This document shows positions 13,916-21,069 of a stretch of DNA of 21,069 bases, piece after piece. Made by a program: the position numbers and the translations under genes. The notes beneath the pieces are model-generated. The model ran no database searches. It saw only the letters and a program-made list of their open reading frames with translations, and was not told the DNA's origin. Position 1 is the first letter of the stretch; each line of letters opens with the position of its first letter. This DNA comes from RXOA01 sp964554715 (lineage in GTDB: Bacteria > Bipolaricaulota > Bipolaricaulia > UBA7950 > UBA9294), in the NCBI GenBank assembly GCA_964554715.1, contig CAZKPU010000036.1:1-21069 (forward strand), given 5' to 3'.

Positions 13916-15262
13916 ATGACCGACAACGAACCGTCCGCCTTCCGTCCATCCGAGAGCGAACCCAGCGCTGAACCATCTGCAGATGATCTGCTGGCTCAAG
14001 CGAAGGCGCTGGTGCAGGCGGGACCGATCTGCAACGACTGTCTCGGTCGGGCGTTCGGAATGCTTGGACACGGTCTGACCAACCAGCAACGCGGAGAATC
14101 GTTACGAACGATCCTGTCGATGCTCGGCGATGTCGGCCTTGAGCCCCGCGGTGCGAACGGGAATTCAGAAGATCGAGCAGCCGGCCGGACTCCGTGCTGG
14201 ATCTGCGGGGGGGTGTTCTCCCGCGTGACGGAGTGGGCGCAGCAAGCGGCTGAGGCCGTCAAAGATGTCGAGTTTTCCACCTATCTGGTTGGAGTGAAGA
14301 TCTCCGCTCGAGTCGAAACCACCGAGCAGATGGCGGTAGAGCGCTACGCTCTGTCACATGCCGAACCGCTCAAGCACTCGTTCAATCGGGAGGTGGGCAA
14401 AGCGTTCGAGGCGATCGCCGGTGGAACGGTGTCGTTCCGGAACCCCGACGTTACGTTCCTGATTCATCTCGCGGCAGGTCGGCTCGAATCAAGGCTGTCT
14501 TCGCTATACATCTACGGACGCTACCGGAAGCTCACCCGTGGAATCCCTCAAACTCACTGGCCGTGCCGCGCATGCCGAGGACGAGGCTGTGCTGCTTGCG
14601 GGGGAACCGGCAAGCAGTATCCAGAGTCGGTCGAGGAATGGATCGGAGCACCGCTTGTCCGCGCCGCATACGCCGACGGAGCATGCCTACACGGCGCCGG
14701 ACGTGAGGATATCGACGCCCGGATGCTCGGCCGTGGGCGGCCGTTTGTCTTGGAGATCCGTTCCCCTCGCGTTCGTTCGCTGGACTTGGCAACGCTTCAT
14801 GACGAGATCAACCGTACAGCCCTGAAACGGGTCGAGGTAAGCCCGCTACGGTTTGTTCCGCCAAGCGCCGTCGCTGTGGTCAAAGAGACACGGAACCTCA
14901 AGCGCTATCTCGCCAGGGTTCGGATGGACCGTCCCGTCGAACCAGCAGAGCTGGAGAGATCGATCGGTGCCCTGATCGGTGAAGTTCGCCAGCAAACCCC
15001 GGAACGCGTCTCACATCGCCGCGCCGATCGCGTACGGATACGCCATTTGATCGAGGCCCGCTTGACACATCAGGCGCAGGACCTCCGGGAAGCCGAGATC
15101 GAGCTACTCACAGACGCGGGGCTGTATGTAAAAGAACTCATCTCGGGCGATGAAGGGCGAACCCAGCCAAGCCTCGCCGCAGCGCTGGGCACATCTACAC
15201 GCGTTTTCGAGTTGGATGTTGTGGATGTTCGCTTCGACGAGAACGTCCTCCCGGATCGCTAG
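13916..15262 (+). CDS. pus10: Pus10-type tRNA pseudouridine synthase
   Basis: Pus10 isomerises uridine to pseudouridine at positions 54/55 of the tRNA T-loop in archaea and some eukaryotes; most bacteria use TruB for position 55. The 448-aa protein has the N-terminal zinc pairs CNDCLGRAF (C39, C42) and CWICGG (C94, C97), and CLGRAFGMLGHGLTNQQRG is characteristic. A THUMP-like region follows (about 110-195). Then come HWPCRACRGRGCAACGGTG (about 214-232) and the catalytic block HGAGREDIDARMLGRGRPF. The catalytic Asp is most likely D265, by analogy with the GRTD of TruA. The order and spacing match archaeal Pus10 throughout. The N-terminus is acidic and Ser/Pro-rich. A sigma factor gene follows after 47-68 nt depending on the start, possibly co-transcribed. 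The gene has no Shine-Dalgarno site. Transfer from archaea is likely but not proven by sequence alone. Confidence 0.92.
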   Translation: MTDNEPSAFRPSESEPSAEPSADDLLAQAKALVQAGPICNDCLGRAFGMLGHGLTNQQRGESLRTILSMLGDVGLEPRGANGNSEDRAAGRTPCWICGGVFSRVTEWAQQAAEAVKDVEFSTYLVGVKISARVETTEQMAVERYALSHAEPLKHSFNREVGKAFEAIAGGTVSFRNPDVTFLIHLAAGRLESRLSSLYIYGRYRKLTRGIPQTHWPCRACRGRGCAACGGTGKQYPESVEEWIGAPLVRAAYADGACLHGAGREDIDARMLGRGRPFVLEIRSPRVRSLDLATLHDEINRTALKRVEVSPLRFVPPSAVAVVKETRNLKRYLARVRMDRPVEPAELERSIGALIGEVRQQTPERVSHRRADRVRIRHLIEARLTHQAQDLREAEIELLTDAGLYVKELISGDEGRTQPSLAAALGTSTRVFELDVVDVRFDENVLPDR

Positions 15263-15324
15263 CCGGGAGTTCTTGGGTTTTCCTCCGGCGTGCCGTAAAG
15301 TTCCGGTGGATGAGACGGGAGGTG

Positions 15325-16188
15325 ATGAGCGTGGCACAGAGGGCGACAAAGACGGCGGGAGATGCGGATCTCCTCACAGTCTACTATCGCGACATCTCTC
15401 ACTTCCCGGTGCTCTCCGCCGCGGAAGAAACGACGCTTGCCCGCAATATGCGCGACGGGATCTCCCGAGCCCGGGAGACGCTGATCACATCGAACCTCCG
15501 TCTGGTCGTACGCATCGCAAGGGAGTACTCGGATGCCGGACTGCCGATGCTCGATCTGATCCAAGAAGGGAACATCGGACTCATCGAGGCGATCGACCGA
15601 TTCGACCCCGATCGCGGCTTCCGCATCTCGACGTATGCCTCTTGGTGGATCCGGCGGGCGATGCTTTCTGCGATCACCCAGTACTCACGCATGATCCGTA
15701 TCCCCGACTACATGTTCCGCGCCATCCGTCGTTTGCAGCAGCTCCGTTCGCTCTCGGAAGACGGACGTTTCGACGACAAGGAGATCACGCAGCTTCTCGG
15801 AATGTCCGTCGATCGACTGCGGCAGATCGAGCAACAAGTCTCCGATATCGTTTCCTTGGATCAGCCGATGCACACCGAGACGGACGAAACGATGGAAGAT
15901 CGGATCGCCGATCGATCCTCGGATGCCGAACACGAAGCCCTTCGCTTGCTGTTCCAGGAAGAGCTCAAGAGGACCCTCGACAAGCTTCCTGCTCGTCAGG
16001 CCTTGGCAATCCGCCTTCACTACGGGATCGAAGACGGATGTCCCTACTCGTTTGCCGATGCCGCACGGATCATGGGCGTGTCGCGAGAGCGAGTCCGACA
16101 GCTTGTGAAGCAGGGGATGTCGCATATCAGCGAAAGCTGGGGCCACGATGCGCTCGACTACTATCGCGGGCTCCTCAATCTGCCGTAG
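15325..16188 (+). CDS. Sigma-70 family RNA polymerase sigma factor (RpoD/RpoS-like, short)
   Basis: Directs RNA polymerase to promoters. Region 1.2 (about 15-45, DLLTVYYRDISHFPVLSAAEE) is followed by region 2 with LRLVVRIAREY, DLIQEGNIGLIEAIDRFD and FRISTYASWWIRRAM. These are the core-binding and -10 recognition helices, well conserved. Region 3 follows (about 135-180). Region 4 ends in a helix-turn-helix, FADAARIMGVSRERVRQLVK. The length of about 287 aa and lack of region 1.1 suggest a group 2 or 3 factor, though a compact primary sigma is possible. GGAGG (15318-15322) lies 8 nt before a GTG at 15331, 2 nt before the ATG at 15325, and downstream of the ATG at 15310. The true start is one of these. 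Its end overlaps the convergent rlmN end by 14 nt. Confidence 0.93.
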   Translation: MSVAQRATKTAGDADLLTVYYRDISHFPVLSAAEETTLARNMRDGISRARETLITSNLRLVVRIAREYSDAGLPMLDLIQEGNIGLIEAIDRFDPDRGFRISTYASWWIRRAMLSAITQYSRMIRIPDYMFRAIRRLQQLRSLSEDGRFDDKEITQLLGMSVDRLRQIEQQVSDIVSLDQPMHTETDETMEDRIADRSSDAEHEALRLLFQEELKRTLDKLPARQALAIRLHYGIEDGCPYSFADAARIMGVSRERVRQLVKQGMSHISESWGHDALDYYRGLLNLP

Positions 16189-17248
16189 CCAGCTCTCTGC
16201 TTCGAAGCTGACCGCATCCCGCATCGATCTTGATGCCTCGGCTCACTCGCACCGTCGTGGGAATTCCGCGGTTCTGCAGCGTTTCCGCGAACACCTCGAC
16301 GCGCTTCCGCGGGCTGGGACGGAACGCGTCGCCGGGGATCGGGTTGAGCGGAATCAGATTCACGTGAGCAAGCATGCCGTGAAGCAGTTCCGCAATCTCC
16401 TTGGCGTGCTTCACACTGTCGTTCACATCCTCGATCAGCGCGACCTCAAACGTGATCCTCCGCCCGGTCTTCTCGATGTAGCTTCGGCAGGCCGCGATCA
16501 GCTCCCGCAGGGGAACCGCCCGATTGAGCGGAACAAGAACGTTTCGGAGGATATCGGACCCGGCATGGAGAGACACCGCAAGGTTCACCTGAGGAAACTC
16601 GTCCGCCAGTCGCTCGATCCCAGAAAGGATTCCCGCCGTCGAAACAGTCATCGATCGTGCCCCAAGACGAAAGCCGTCAGGATCGTTGAGACGGCGGATC
16701 GCTTCGAACGTCGCGTCGGAGTTCAAGAACGGTTCTCCCATCCCCATGAAGACAACGTTGCTGATCCGCGATCCTCCTCCCTTTGATTCGGCATCGGATG
16801 CTTGCCGCAGCATCCTCGCAAAATGCATCACCTGACCAACGATCTCTCCGACGGACAGATCACGGACAAACCCCTGCCTTCCGGTCGCACAGAACGAGCA
16901 CCCGATCGCGCAACCGACTTGCGTCGACACGCAGACGGTCCGCCGCCGTTCATAGGCCATGAGAACCGCCTCAACCGTGGCCCCGTCGGCGAATCGCAGC
17001 AGCGCCTTTCTCGTTCGCCGATCGCTGCTCGCTTGCTCGGCATCCACTCCGCGGATACACGCGGGAAACGTCTCGCGTAGCTTCGAACGCAGCGTCTGAG
17101 GCAACGGGGTGATGTCCTCGACCGTCCCGACCATCTCCACGTACACCGCACGCCAAACCTGATCGACACGGAACGCCGGCTGGCGGATCGCTCGCATCCA
17201 GGCAGCAAGCTCCTCGCGTCGCAGATCAAGCAAACAAGGTTGCCCCAT
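16175..17248 (-). CDS. rlmN: Dual-specificity 23S rRNA/tRNA adenine-C2 methyltransferase RlmN
   Basis: Radical SAM enzyme that methylates C2 of A2503 in 23S rRNA and A37 of some tRNAs. From the start at 17248 it has the expected 357 aa. The iron-sulphur motif CAIGCSFC gives C113, C117 and C120. The essential C106 (in VCVSTQ) and C345 (DAGCGQL near the end) match the two catalytic cysteines of the family. VVFMGMGEPFLN and SLHAGSDILRNVLVPLNR are also diagnostic. GGAGG lies 5 nt before the chosen ATG and 2 nt before an adjacent ATG at 17251. The start overlaps the ligA stop by 23 nt, so translation is probably coupled to ligA. A longer frame to 17455 lies within ligA and is rejected. Confidence 0.96.
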   Translation of the reverse strand: MGQPCLLDLRREELAAWMRAIRQPAFRVDQVWRAVYVEMVGTVEDITPLPQTLRSKLRETFPACIRGVDAEQASSDRRTRKALLRFADGATVEAVLMAYERRRTVCVSTQVGCAIGCSFCATGRQGFVRDLSVGEIVGQVMHFARMLRQASDAESKGGGSRISNVVFMGMGEPFLNSDATFEAIRRLNDPDGFRLGARSMTVSTAGILSGIERLADEFPQVNLAVSLHAGSDILRNVLVPLNRAVPLRELIAACRSYIEKTGRRITFEVALIEDVNDSVKHAKEIAELLHGMLAHVNLIPLNPIPGDAFRPSPRKRVEVFAETLQNRGIPTTVRVSRGIKIDAGCGQLRSRELATAD

Positions 17249-19316
17249 CATCGCCTCCGATCGATCCGCCAACTGCCGACCCCTTGGAGTCGGGATTTGT
17301 TCCTTCGGACCCAACCATCTCGAGGAAGGCCGCTTCGTCGATCGTCGGTACGCCGAGATCGACGGCCTTGGATGCCTTGCTGCCGGGATCTTTTCCGACG
17401 ACGACGTAGCTGGTCTTACGGCTGACCGAAGAAGAGACCGTGCCGCCCTGGCCACGGATCTTCTCGGCGGCTTCCCCTCGTGACATCGTGGAGAGCGTCC
17501 CTGTCAGAACAAACGTCAGACCGGCCAGCGCATCACTCCGTGAGTGTTGCTCGGTGTCGATGCCGCCGGGGGTCACTCCTTCCGCCAGCAGACCGTCCAC
17601 GAGCTGCCGGTTGGCTTCTGCGCCGAAAAAGTCGATGATCCCATCTGCCGTGGCCGGTCCGATGTCCGACACAGCAAGCAACGCGTCACGATCAGCGCTC
17701 ATCAGCTTCTCCAACGACTTGAAGGCATCGGCAAGCAGCCGGGAGGCCGATGCACCAACTTCGGGGATCCCTAGGGCAAAAAGGAAGCGAGCAAGGGTTG
17801 TGTTCTTGGCACCCTCCAAGGCATCAAACACGTTCTGTGCCGACTTCGCGCCCATCCGCTCTTGGTTCGCCCATTGGCGCACACTGACACGAAACAGGTC
17901 GTCAGCACGCGCCACGATTCCGTTGTCTACGACTTGATCGATCAGTTTCGGCCCGATCCCCTCCACATCGAACCCTCCCTTCGAGACGAAATGGAGGAGC
18001 GACTGCTTGATCCGTGCCGGACACGAGACATTGACGCAGCGTCGTGCAGTTTGCCCCTCGTGCCGCACGGTCGGAGAGCCGCAAACCGGGCAGTCTCTAG
18101 GCATGACGAACTCTCGTTCCGCCCCCGTGCGTTGCTCGATCACCGCAGCGACGACCTGCGGAATCACATCTCCCGCGCGCTGCACAACCACGGTATCCCC
18201 AATCCGCAGGTCCTTCCGCCGGATCTCGTCTTCGTTGTGAAGGGTGGCGCTGCTGATCTCCACCCCCCGCACACGAACCGGATCGAGCACCGCAACAGGG
18301 GTCAGTGTTCCCGTTCGGCCCACCTGGATGGCGACGTCCCGAAGCTTCGTTTTCTGTTGCTCAGCCGGGAATTTGGCGGCAATCGCCCAGCGCGGACTGC
18401 GCGAGATCTGACCCGCCAGCCGGCGCAACGCGAACGCATCGATCTTGATCACGACACCGTCCGCTTCATACGGAAGGCCGTCACGAGTCGTATTGAGGTG
18501 CTCGTAGAAGGCAATCGCCTTGTCGATGCCGTCGCACCGCTCGAAAAGGGGGTTCGCCGGAATTCCAAGCTTCGGCAGAAGCGTCAGCAGATCGACTTGG
18601 GTTTCAATACTCAGCCCGTCGACCCTGCCGATGTCGTAGCAGAACACCCGGAGAGGCCGGGCAGCGGTTACGCGGGGATCCAGTTGCCGCAGCGACCCGG
18701 CGGCTAGGTTGCGGGGGTTGGCAAACGGATCGAGTCCGGCGCGGTCACGCTCCCGGTTCAGCTTCTCGAGCGCCGCCGTTTCGACATAGACCTCCCCTCG
18801 CACCTCCAGTAGACGCGGGACCGAAGCGTCGATCGGTTGGAGTCGAAGCGGTATCCCCCTCACAGTCCTTAGATTGGCAGTGACGTCCTCGCCGCGAACA
18901 CCGTCACCTCTTGTCGAGCCGCGCACGAACAGCCCGTTCTCGTAGACCAGCTCCACGGAAAGCCCATCGAGCTTCGGTTCGGCGACATAGTCGACACGGT
19001 CCGATCCGATAAGCGCGCGGACCCGGCGATCGAACGACCTCACGCCGTCTTCATCAAACGCGTTACTCAGGCTCAGCATCGGCACGCCGTGTTCGACGGA
19101 GTCGAACCCCTCGGCAGGCTCCGCCCCCACCCGTTGTGTCGGCGAGTCCGGCGTGACAAGCTCGGGGTGTTCCGCTTCGAGTTCGAGCAGCCGCCGGAAC
19201 AGCCGGTCGTACTCCGAGTCGGGGATCTCCGGGGCATCGCAGACGTGATACAACACGTTGTGCCGGCGGATCTCTTCCCGCAGCGATTTGATCTCCTGAG
19301 ATGGATCTTTGGCCAT
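17226..19316 (-). CDS. ligA: NAD-dependent DNA ligase
   Basis: Seals nicks in DNA during replication and repair using NAD+. The 696-aa protein has all usual domains. The N-terminal Ia domain (about 1-65) has HNVLYHVCDAPEIPDSEYD. The adenylation domain has the nucleophile Lys115 in AEPKLDGLS and the STRGDGVRGEDVT stretch. An OB fold follows (VQVGRTGTLTPVA region), then a four-cysteine zinc finger (CPVCGSP, CVNVSCPARI). Helix-hairpin-helix repeats span about 450-600 (GIPEVGASASRLLADAF, VSDIGPATADGIIDFF). A C-terminal BRCT domain (about 605-680, GLTFVLTGTLSTMSRGEA) completes it. A short Gly/Ser-rich tail follows. No Shine-Dalgarno site precedes the ATG, but a good -35-like TTGACT does. It is the upstream partner of rlmN. 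Confidence 0.97.
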   Translation of the reverse strand: MAKDPSQEIKSLREEIRRHNVLYHVCDAPEIPDSEYDRLFRRLLELEAEHPELVTPDSPTQRVGAEPAEGFDSVEHGVPMLSLSNAFDEDGVRSFDRRVRALIGSDRVDYVAEPKLDGLSVELVYENGLFVRGSTRGDGVRGEDVTANLRTVRGIPLRLQPIDASVPRLLEVRGEVYVETAALEKLNRERDRAGLDPFANPRNLAAGSLRQLDPRVTAARPLRVFCYDIGRVDGLSIETQVDLLTLLPKLGIPANPLFERCDGIDKAIAFYEHLNTTRDGLPYEADGVVIKIDAFALRRLAGQISRSPRWAIAAKFPAEQQKTKLRDVAIQVGRTGTLTPVAVLDPVRVRGVEISSATLHNEDEIRRKDLRIGDTVVVQRAGDVIPQVVAAVIEQRTGAEREFVMPRDCPVCGSPTVRHEGQTARRCVNVSCPARIKQSLLHFVSKGGFDVEGIGPKLIDQVVDNGIVARADDLFRVSVRQWANQERMGAKSAQNVFDALEGAKNTTLARFLFALGIPEVGASASRLLADAFKSLEKLMSADRDALLAVSDIGPATADGIIDFFGAEANRQLVDGLLAEGVTPGGIDTEQHSRSDALAGLTFVLTGTLSTMSRGEAAEKIRGQGGTVSSSVSRKTSYVVVGKDPGSKASKAVDLGVPTIDEAAFLEMVGSEGTNPDSKGSAVGGSIGGDDGATLFA

Positions 19317-19325
19317 GGCAACGTA

Positions 19326-19354
19326 AGCGTGACCCGCAGATGCCGCGAAGTCAA
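19326..19354 (-). promoter_or_regulatory. Candidate promoter of ligA
   Basis: On the minus strand TTGACT (19354-19349, five of six consensus bases) is followed after 17 nt by CACGCT (19331-19326), a poor -10. The -10 position ends 9 nt before the ligA ATG, the same geometry as upstream of other genes here that lack Shine-Dalgarno sites. Confidence 0.3.
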
Positions 19355-19540
19355 CTCCGCTTGAGGTTCGTCATCACCCGATTCCGAATGACAACCGCCC
19401 GTCGGGTCAATGAGGATCCAGCCATCTTGATGCAAGCGACCTCATATCCCGTCGCGCCCACGCCCCATGGACACGATCGACGAACCGAGCCACGGCAGCA
19501 CGGTAGATCGTCGGCTCCGTCATCCCGATTGACTCTGTGA

Positions 19541-19640
19541 ATGACTATGATCATGACGGAGATCTGCCGATCCGGCTTCATGTGGGTCAATCCGACGTAC
19601 GGCTTGATGACTCCGCGGATCAAGACCGGATTCGGGTCAT
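19541..19640 (+). pseudogene. Remnant of the 3' end of a DppB-type permease gene
   Basis: The sequence aligns without gaps to the 3' end of the intact permease gene (20902-21000). I count 57 identical bases in the first 84, and 22 of 27 in the core (19598-19624 against 20959-20985). The translation keeps PTYGLMTPRIKTG against LTYGLTDPRIKVG. Upstream, similarity continues faintly for a few codons after a one-base shift (VIPID against DIPMV) and then disappears. It therefore appears to be the tail of a second permease gene whose remainder has been deleted or has decayed. Confidence 0.65.
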
Positions 19641-19917
19641 GCTTTGGGTCACGAGCCTCCGAACCGATCCCCAACCTGGATCTTCGATTCCTGGTCACGC
19701 CGCATCATGCCAGCCGGTTACCGCCGTGAAAGATGCTTGTCTTCGGTGCCTTGAACCAACCCCTTCGACCAATTAATCTTCTCCCACTTTAGCGTAGGGA
19801 AAGCACTCTCAGGCATACGGCGCACGCGAACGGATCGTCGGCAATTCCGGTCCTCCCCGGATTGCAGCGGTTCACGGACAACAGAAGCTACACCCAACTC
19901 GGCTTAAGGAGAGTGCA

Positions 19918-21009
19918 ATGCGATCGACTTCGTTTCTACGGTATGTCCTTGGCAGACTCCTTCACTTCTTCTTGGTCTATGCCCTGTTGATCTTCGTGTA
20001 TGCGGTCATCCTCAACGGGCAGCTCGAAGCTACCGTTCATCGAACGCTTCAATGGAATGCAGCTCAGGCCGTCCAGGGCGCAATCGGAGCCGGCACGATC
20101 GATCCCGACGAAGCAGACGAATACCGGGCGGAGATGCTGCTCCAGGCTGAGCGAGCCTACGGATTCGACAAACCATTCCTCGTAAGAGCCGGGAAGCTGT
20201 GGCTGAAAACCATCCGGCTAGACTTCGGATACTCACAGGGCCAGAGCGTGACACATCTCACGGGAACCACGCAGGATACCCTTGTGATGAACATCATCGG
20301 AGAAGCCCTGATTCCAACACTTCTCCTGTTCGGGGGAGCGTTCCTCTTCCAGGCACTCCTTGCTCTGTTTCTTGGGCTGCGCAACGCGACCCAACCCGGA
20401 TCAAGTCTCGACCGCGTGACCACCACCTTCTCGATTCTCCTTGCCGGGGTCCCCCCGTTTGTGCTGGCGATGTTCATGGTGAGGGTTTTCGTTTTCCGGA
20501 TTCCGCTGGCACCATCGGATCCCTGGGTGTACTCGCTGCCGTCAACGTGGAGCGAACTTGGTCCATGGGCAGGGGAGTTCTTTTCGCACTTCGCACTGCC
20601 GTTTGTCACACTGATCCTTGCCAATCTCTGGGCCACGGCTCATCGTGTGAGGAACATCTCCCTCAACGTATTCAGCGAGGACTACTTCAACGCCGCGCGC
20701 GCGCGCGGCCTTCCCGAGCGGAAGGTTGTCTACCGGATCGGCCGCCGTGTGACCGCAGCGCCGACGCTCACTCTGATTGCAACAGGTTTCGCCGCATCCT
20801 TGTGGGGAGGGTTCCTCGTGGAGCCGATCTTCCAATGGCCGGGCATCGGATGCCTGTTCCTGCGCTGCACCAACGCCGCCGATATTCCGATGGTGATGGG
20901 GATGCTTGTCGTCATCACCGGGATCTACCTGTTCGGGCTGATGATGCTCGACCTGACCTACGGCCTGACGGATCCTCGGATCAAGGTCGGCAGTCGGGCG
21001 AAGTTGTAG
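19918..21009 (+). CDS. DppB/OppB-type ABC transporter permease
   Basis: Inner-membrane permease of a dipeptide/oligopeptide (or nickel, or sugar-oligomer) ABC importer. The 363-aa protein starts with the family pattern RYVLGRLLHFFLVYALLIFV as its first membrane segment. An extracytoplasmic region (about 35-130) includes GFDKPFLVR and DFGYSQGQSV. Five further hydrophobic segments lie in the binding-protein-dependent transport domain. The EAA loop that contacts the ATPase is at about 254-272 (EDYFNAARARGLPERKVV), followed by the typical end YGLTDPRIKVG. AAGGAG lies 6 nt before the ATG, so the start is secure. The long periplasmic segment makes it slightly longer than usual DppB. Partner genes (dppC, ATPases, binding protein) are expected beyond the window. 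The ligand is not readable from sequence. Confidence 0.93.
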   Translation: MRSTSFLRYVLGRLLHFFLVYALLIFVYAVILNGQLEATVHRTLQWNAAQAVQGAIGAGTIDPDEADEYRAEMLLQAERAYGFDKPFLVRAGKLWLKTIRLDFGYSQGQSVTHLTGTTQDTLVMNIIGEALIPTLLLFGGAFLFQALLALFLGLRNATQPGSSLDRVTTTFSILLAGVPPFVLAMFMVRVFVFRIPLAPSDPWVYSLPSTWSELGPWAGEFFSHFALPFVTLILANLWATAHRVRNISLNVFSEDYFNAARARGLPERKVVYRIGRRVTAAPTLTLIATGFAASLWGGFLVEPIFQWPGIGCLFLRCTNAADIPMVMGMLVVITGIYLFGLMMLDLTYGLTDPRIKVGSRAKL

Positions 21010-21015
21010 GTTCCC

Positions 21016-21069
21016 GATCCCGACTAGGTCAGGATCGAATCCATCAGTCCGTTTCGATCCCGACTAGGT
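21016..21069. repeat. Duplicated CGATCCCGACTAGGT motif after the permease gene
   Basis: CGATCCCGACTAGGT occurs at 21016-21030 and again from 21056 to the window end, a 40-nt period. The first copy continues to CAGGATCG, making an inverted repeat CGATCC-N11-GGATCG with CTAG in its centre. The arrangement resembles the junction palindrome of the repeat array at 13374-13525. The second copy is cut by the window edge. Confidence 0.5.

Larger units (their letters stand above)
19317..19917. other. Gene-poor region between divergent ligA and the ABC permease gene
   Basis: This stretch of about 600 nt contains the ligA promoter candidate, a decayed permease fragment (19541-19640), a weak promoter-like pair TTGAAC-17 nt-TAATCT (19751-19779), and the permease ribosome-binding site AAGGAG (19906-19911). 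I see no intact gene, tRNA or recognised riboswitch in the remainder. Confidence 0.55.

Noticed and set aside
17249..17455. N-terminal extension of RlmN to 17455
   Set aside because: It lies within ligA. The family length and the GGAGG site point to 17248.
17862..18707. 281-codon plus-strand frame opposite ligA
   Set aside because: It is antisense to a complete LigA with all domains, and its composition is that of a shadow frame.
19537..19776. Intact small gene upstream of the permease
   Set aside because: The informative frame is the shifted 19541 one, which matches the permease tail. The region reads as a gene remnant, not a functional small protein.
20542..20835. Minus-strand frame inside the permease gene
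   Set aside because: It is opposite the conserved transport domain and EAA loop of the permease and has no domain of its own.
21016..21069. Start of a CRISPR array beyond the permease
   Set aside because: Only two copies of a 15-nt core are visible and the 40-nt period is too short for a normal repeat plus spacer. It could be revisited if the contig were extended.

Overview
This GC-rich window (21,069 bases, one 10-N assembly gap) is from a bacterium. The evidence is NAD-dependent DNA ligase, PriA, RlmN and a sigma-70 family factor. It also carries an archaeal/eukaryotic-type tRNA pseudouridine synthase (Pus10) and a DRG/Obg-like TGS GTPase, which are unusual in well-studied bacteria. A deep-branching or candidate phylum (Bipolaricaulota/Acetothermia would fit) is a low-confidence guess from gene content alone.

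Layout, left to right. A possible CDS tail (1-54, +) meets a secreted, C-terminally anchored metallophosphoesterase (-). Divergent from it is glnS (+), ending in a clear intrinsic terminator. A secreted protein of unknown function (-) is divergent from an ATP-cone/P-loop nucleoside-kinase fusion (+), which is followed by the TGS GTPase (+). A minus-strand block, read right to left, holds an HtrA-like protease, two tandem NhaD/ArsB-type transporters and priA. A roughly 800-nt gene-poor region upstream of htrA contains a perfect 14-bp hairpin and a small array of 37-38-nt palindromic repeats. Next come pus10 and a sigma factor (+), whose end overlaps rlmN (-). RlmN is translationally coupled to ligA upstream of it. 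Finally, about 600 nt with a decayed permease fragment precedes an intact DppB-type ABC permease (+).

The genes are mostly housekeeping: tRNA charging and modification, rRNA/tRNA methylation, DNA ligation, replication restart and envelope proteolysis. Transport and secreted functions are interspersed. I do not see a defence island, prophage, insertion sequence or CRISPR array.

The main points of interest are: (1) Pus10 in a bacterium; (2) a PriA that keeps its zinc-binding cysteines but has lost Walker A and other helicase motifs; (3) an ATP-cone fused to a nucleoside kinase; (4) two apparent modes of translation start, one with good Shine-Dalgarno sites and one with promoter-like -10 elements only 6-9 nt before the start codon; (5) the palindromic repeat array; (6) a permease gene remnant beside its intact homologue; (7) strong local excess of GATC.
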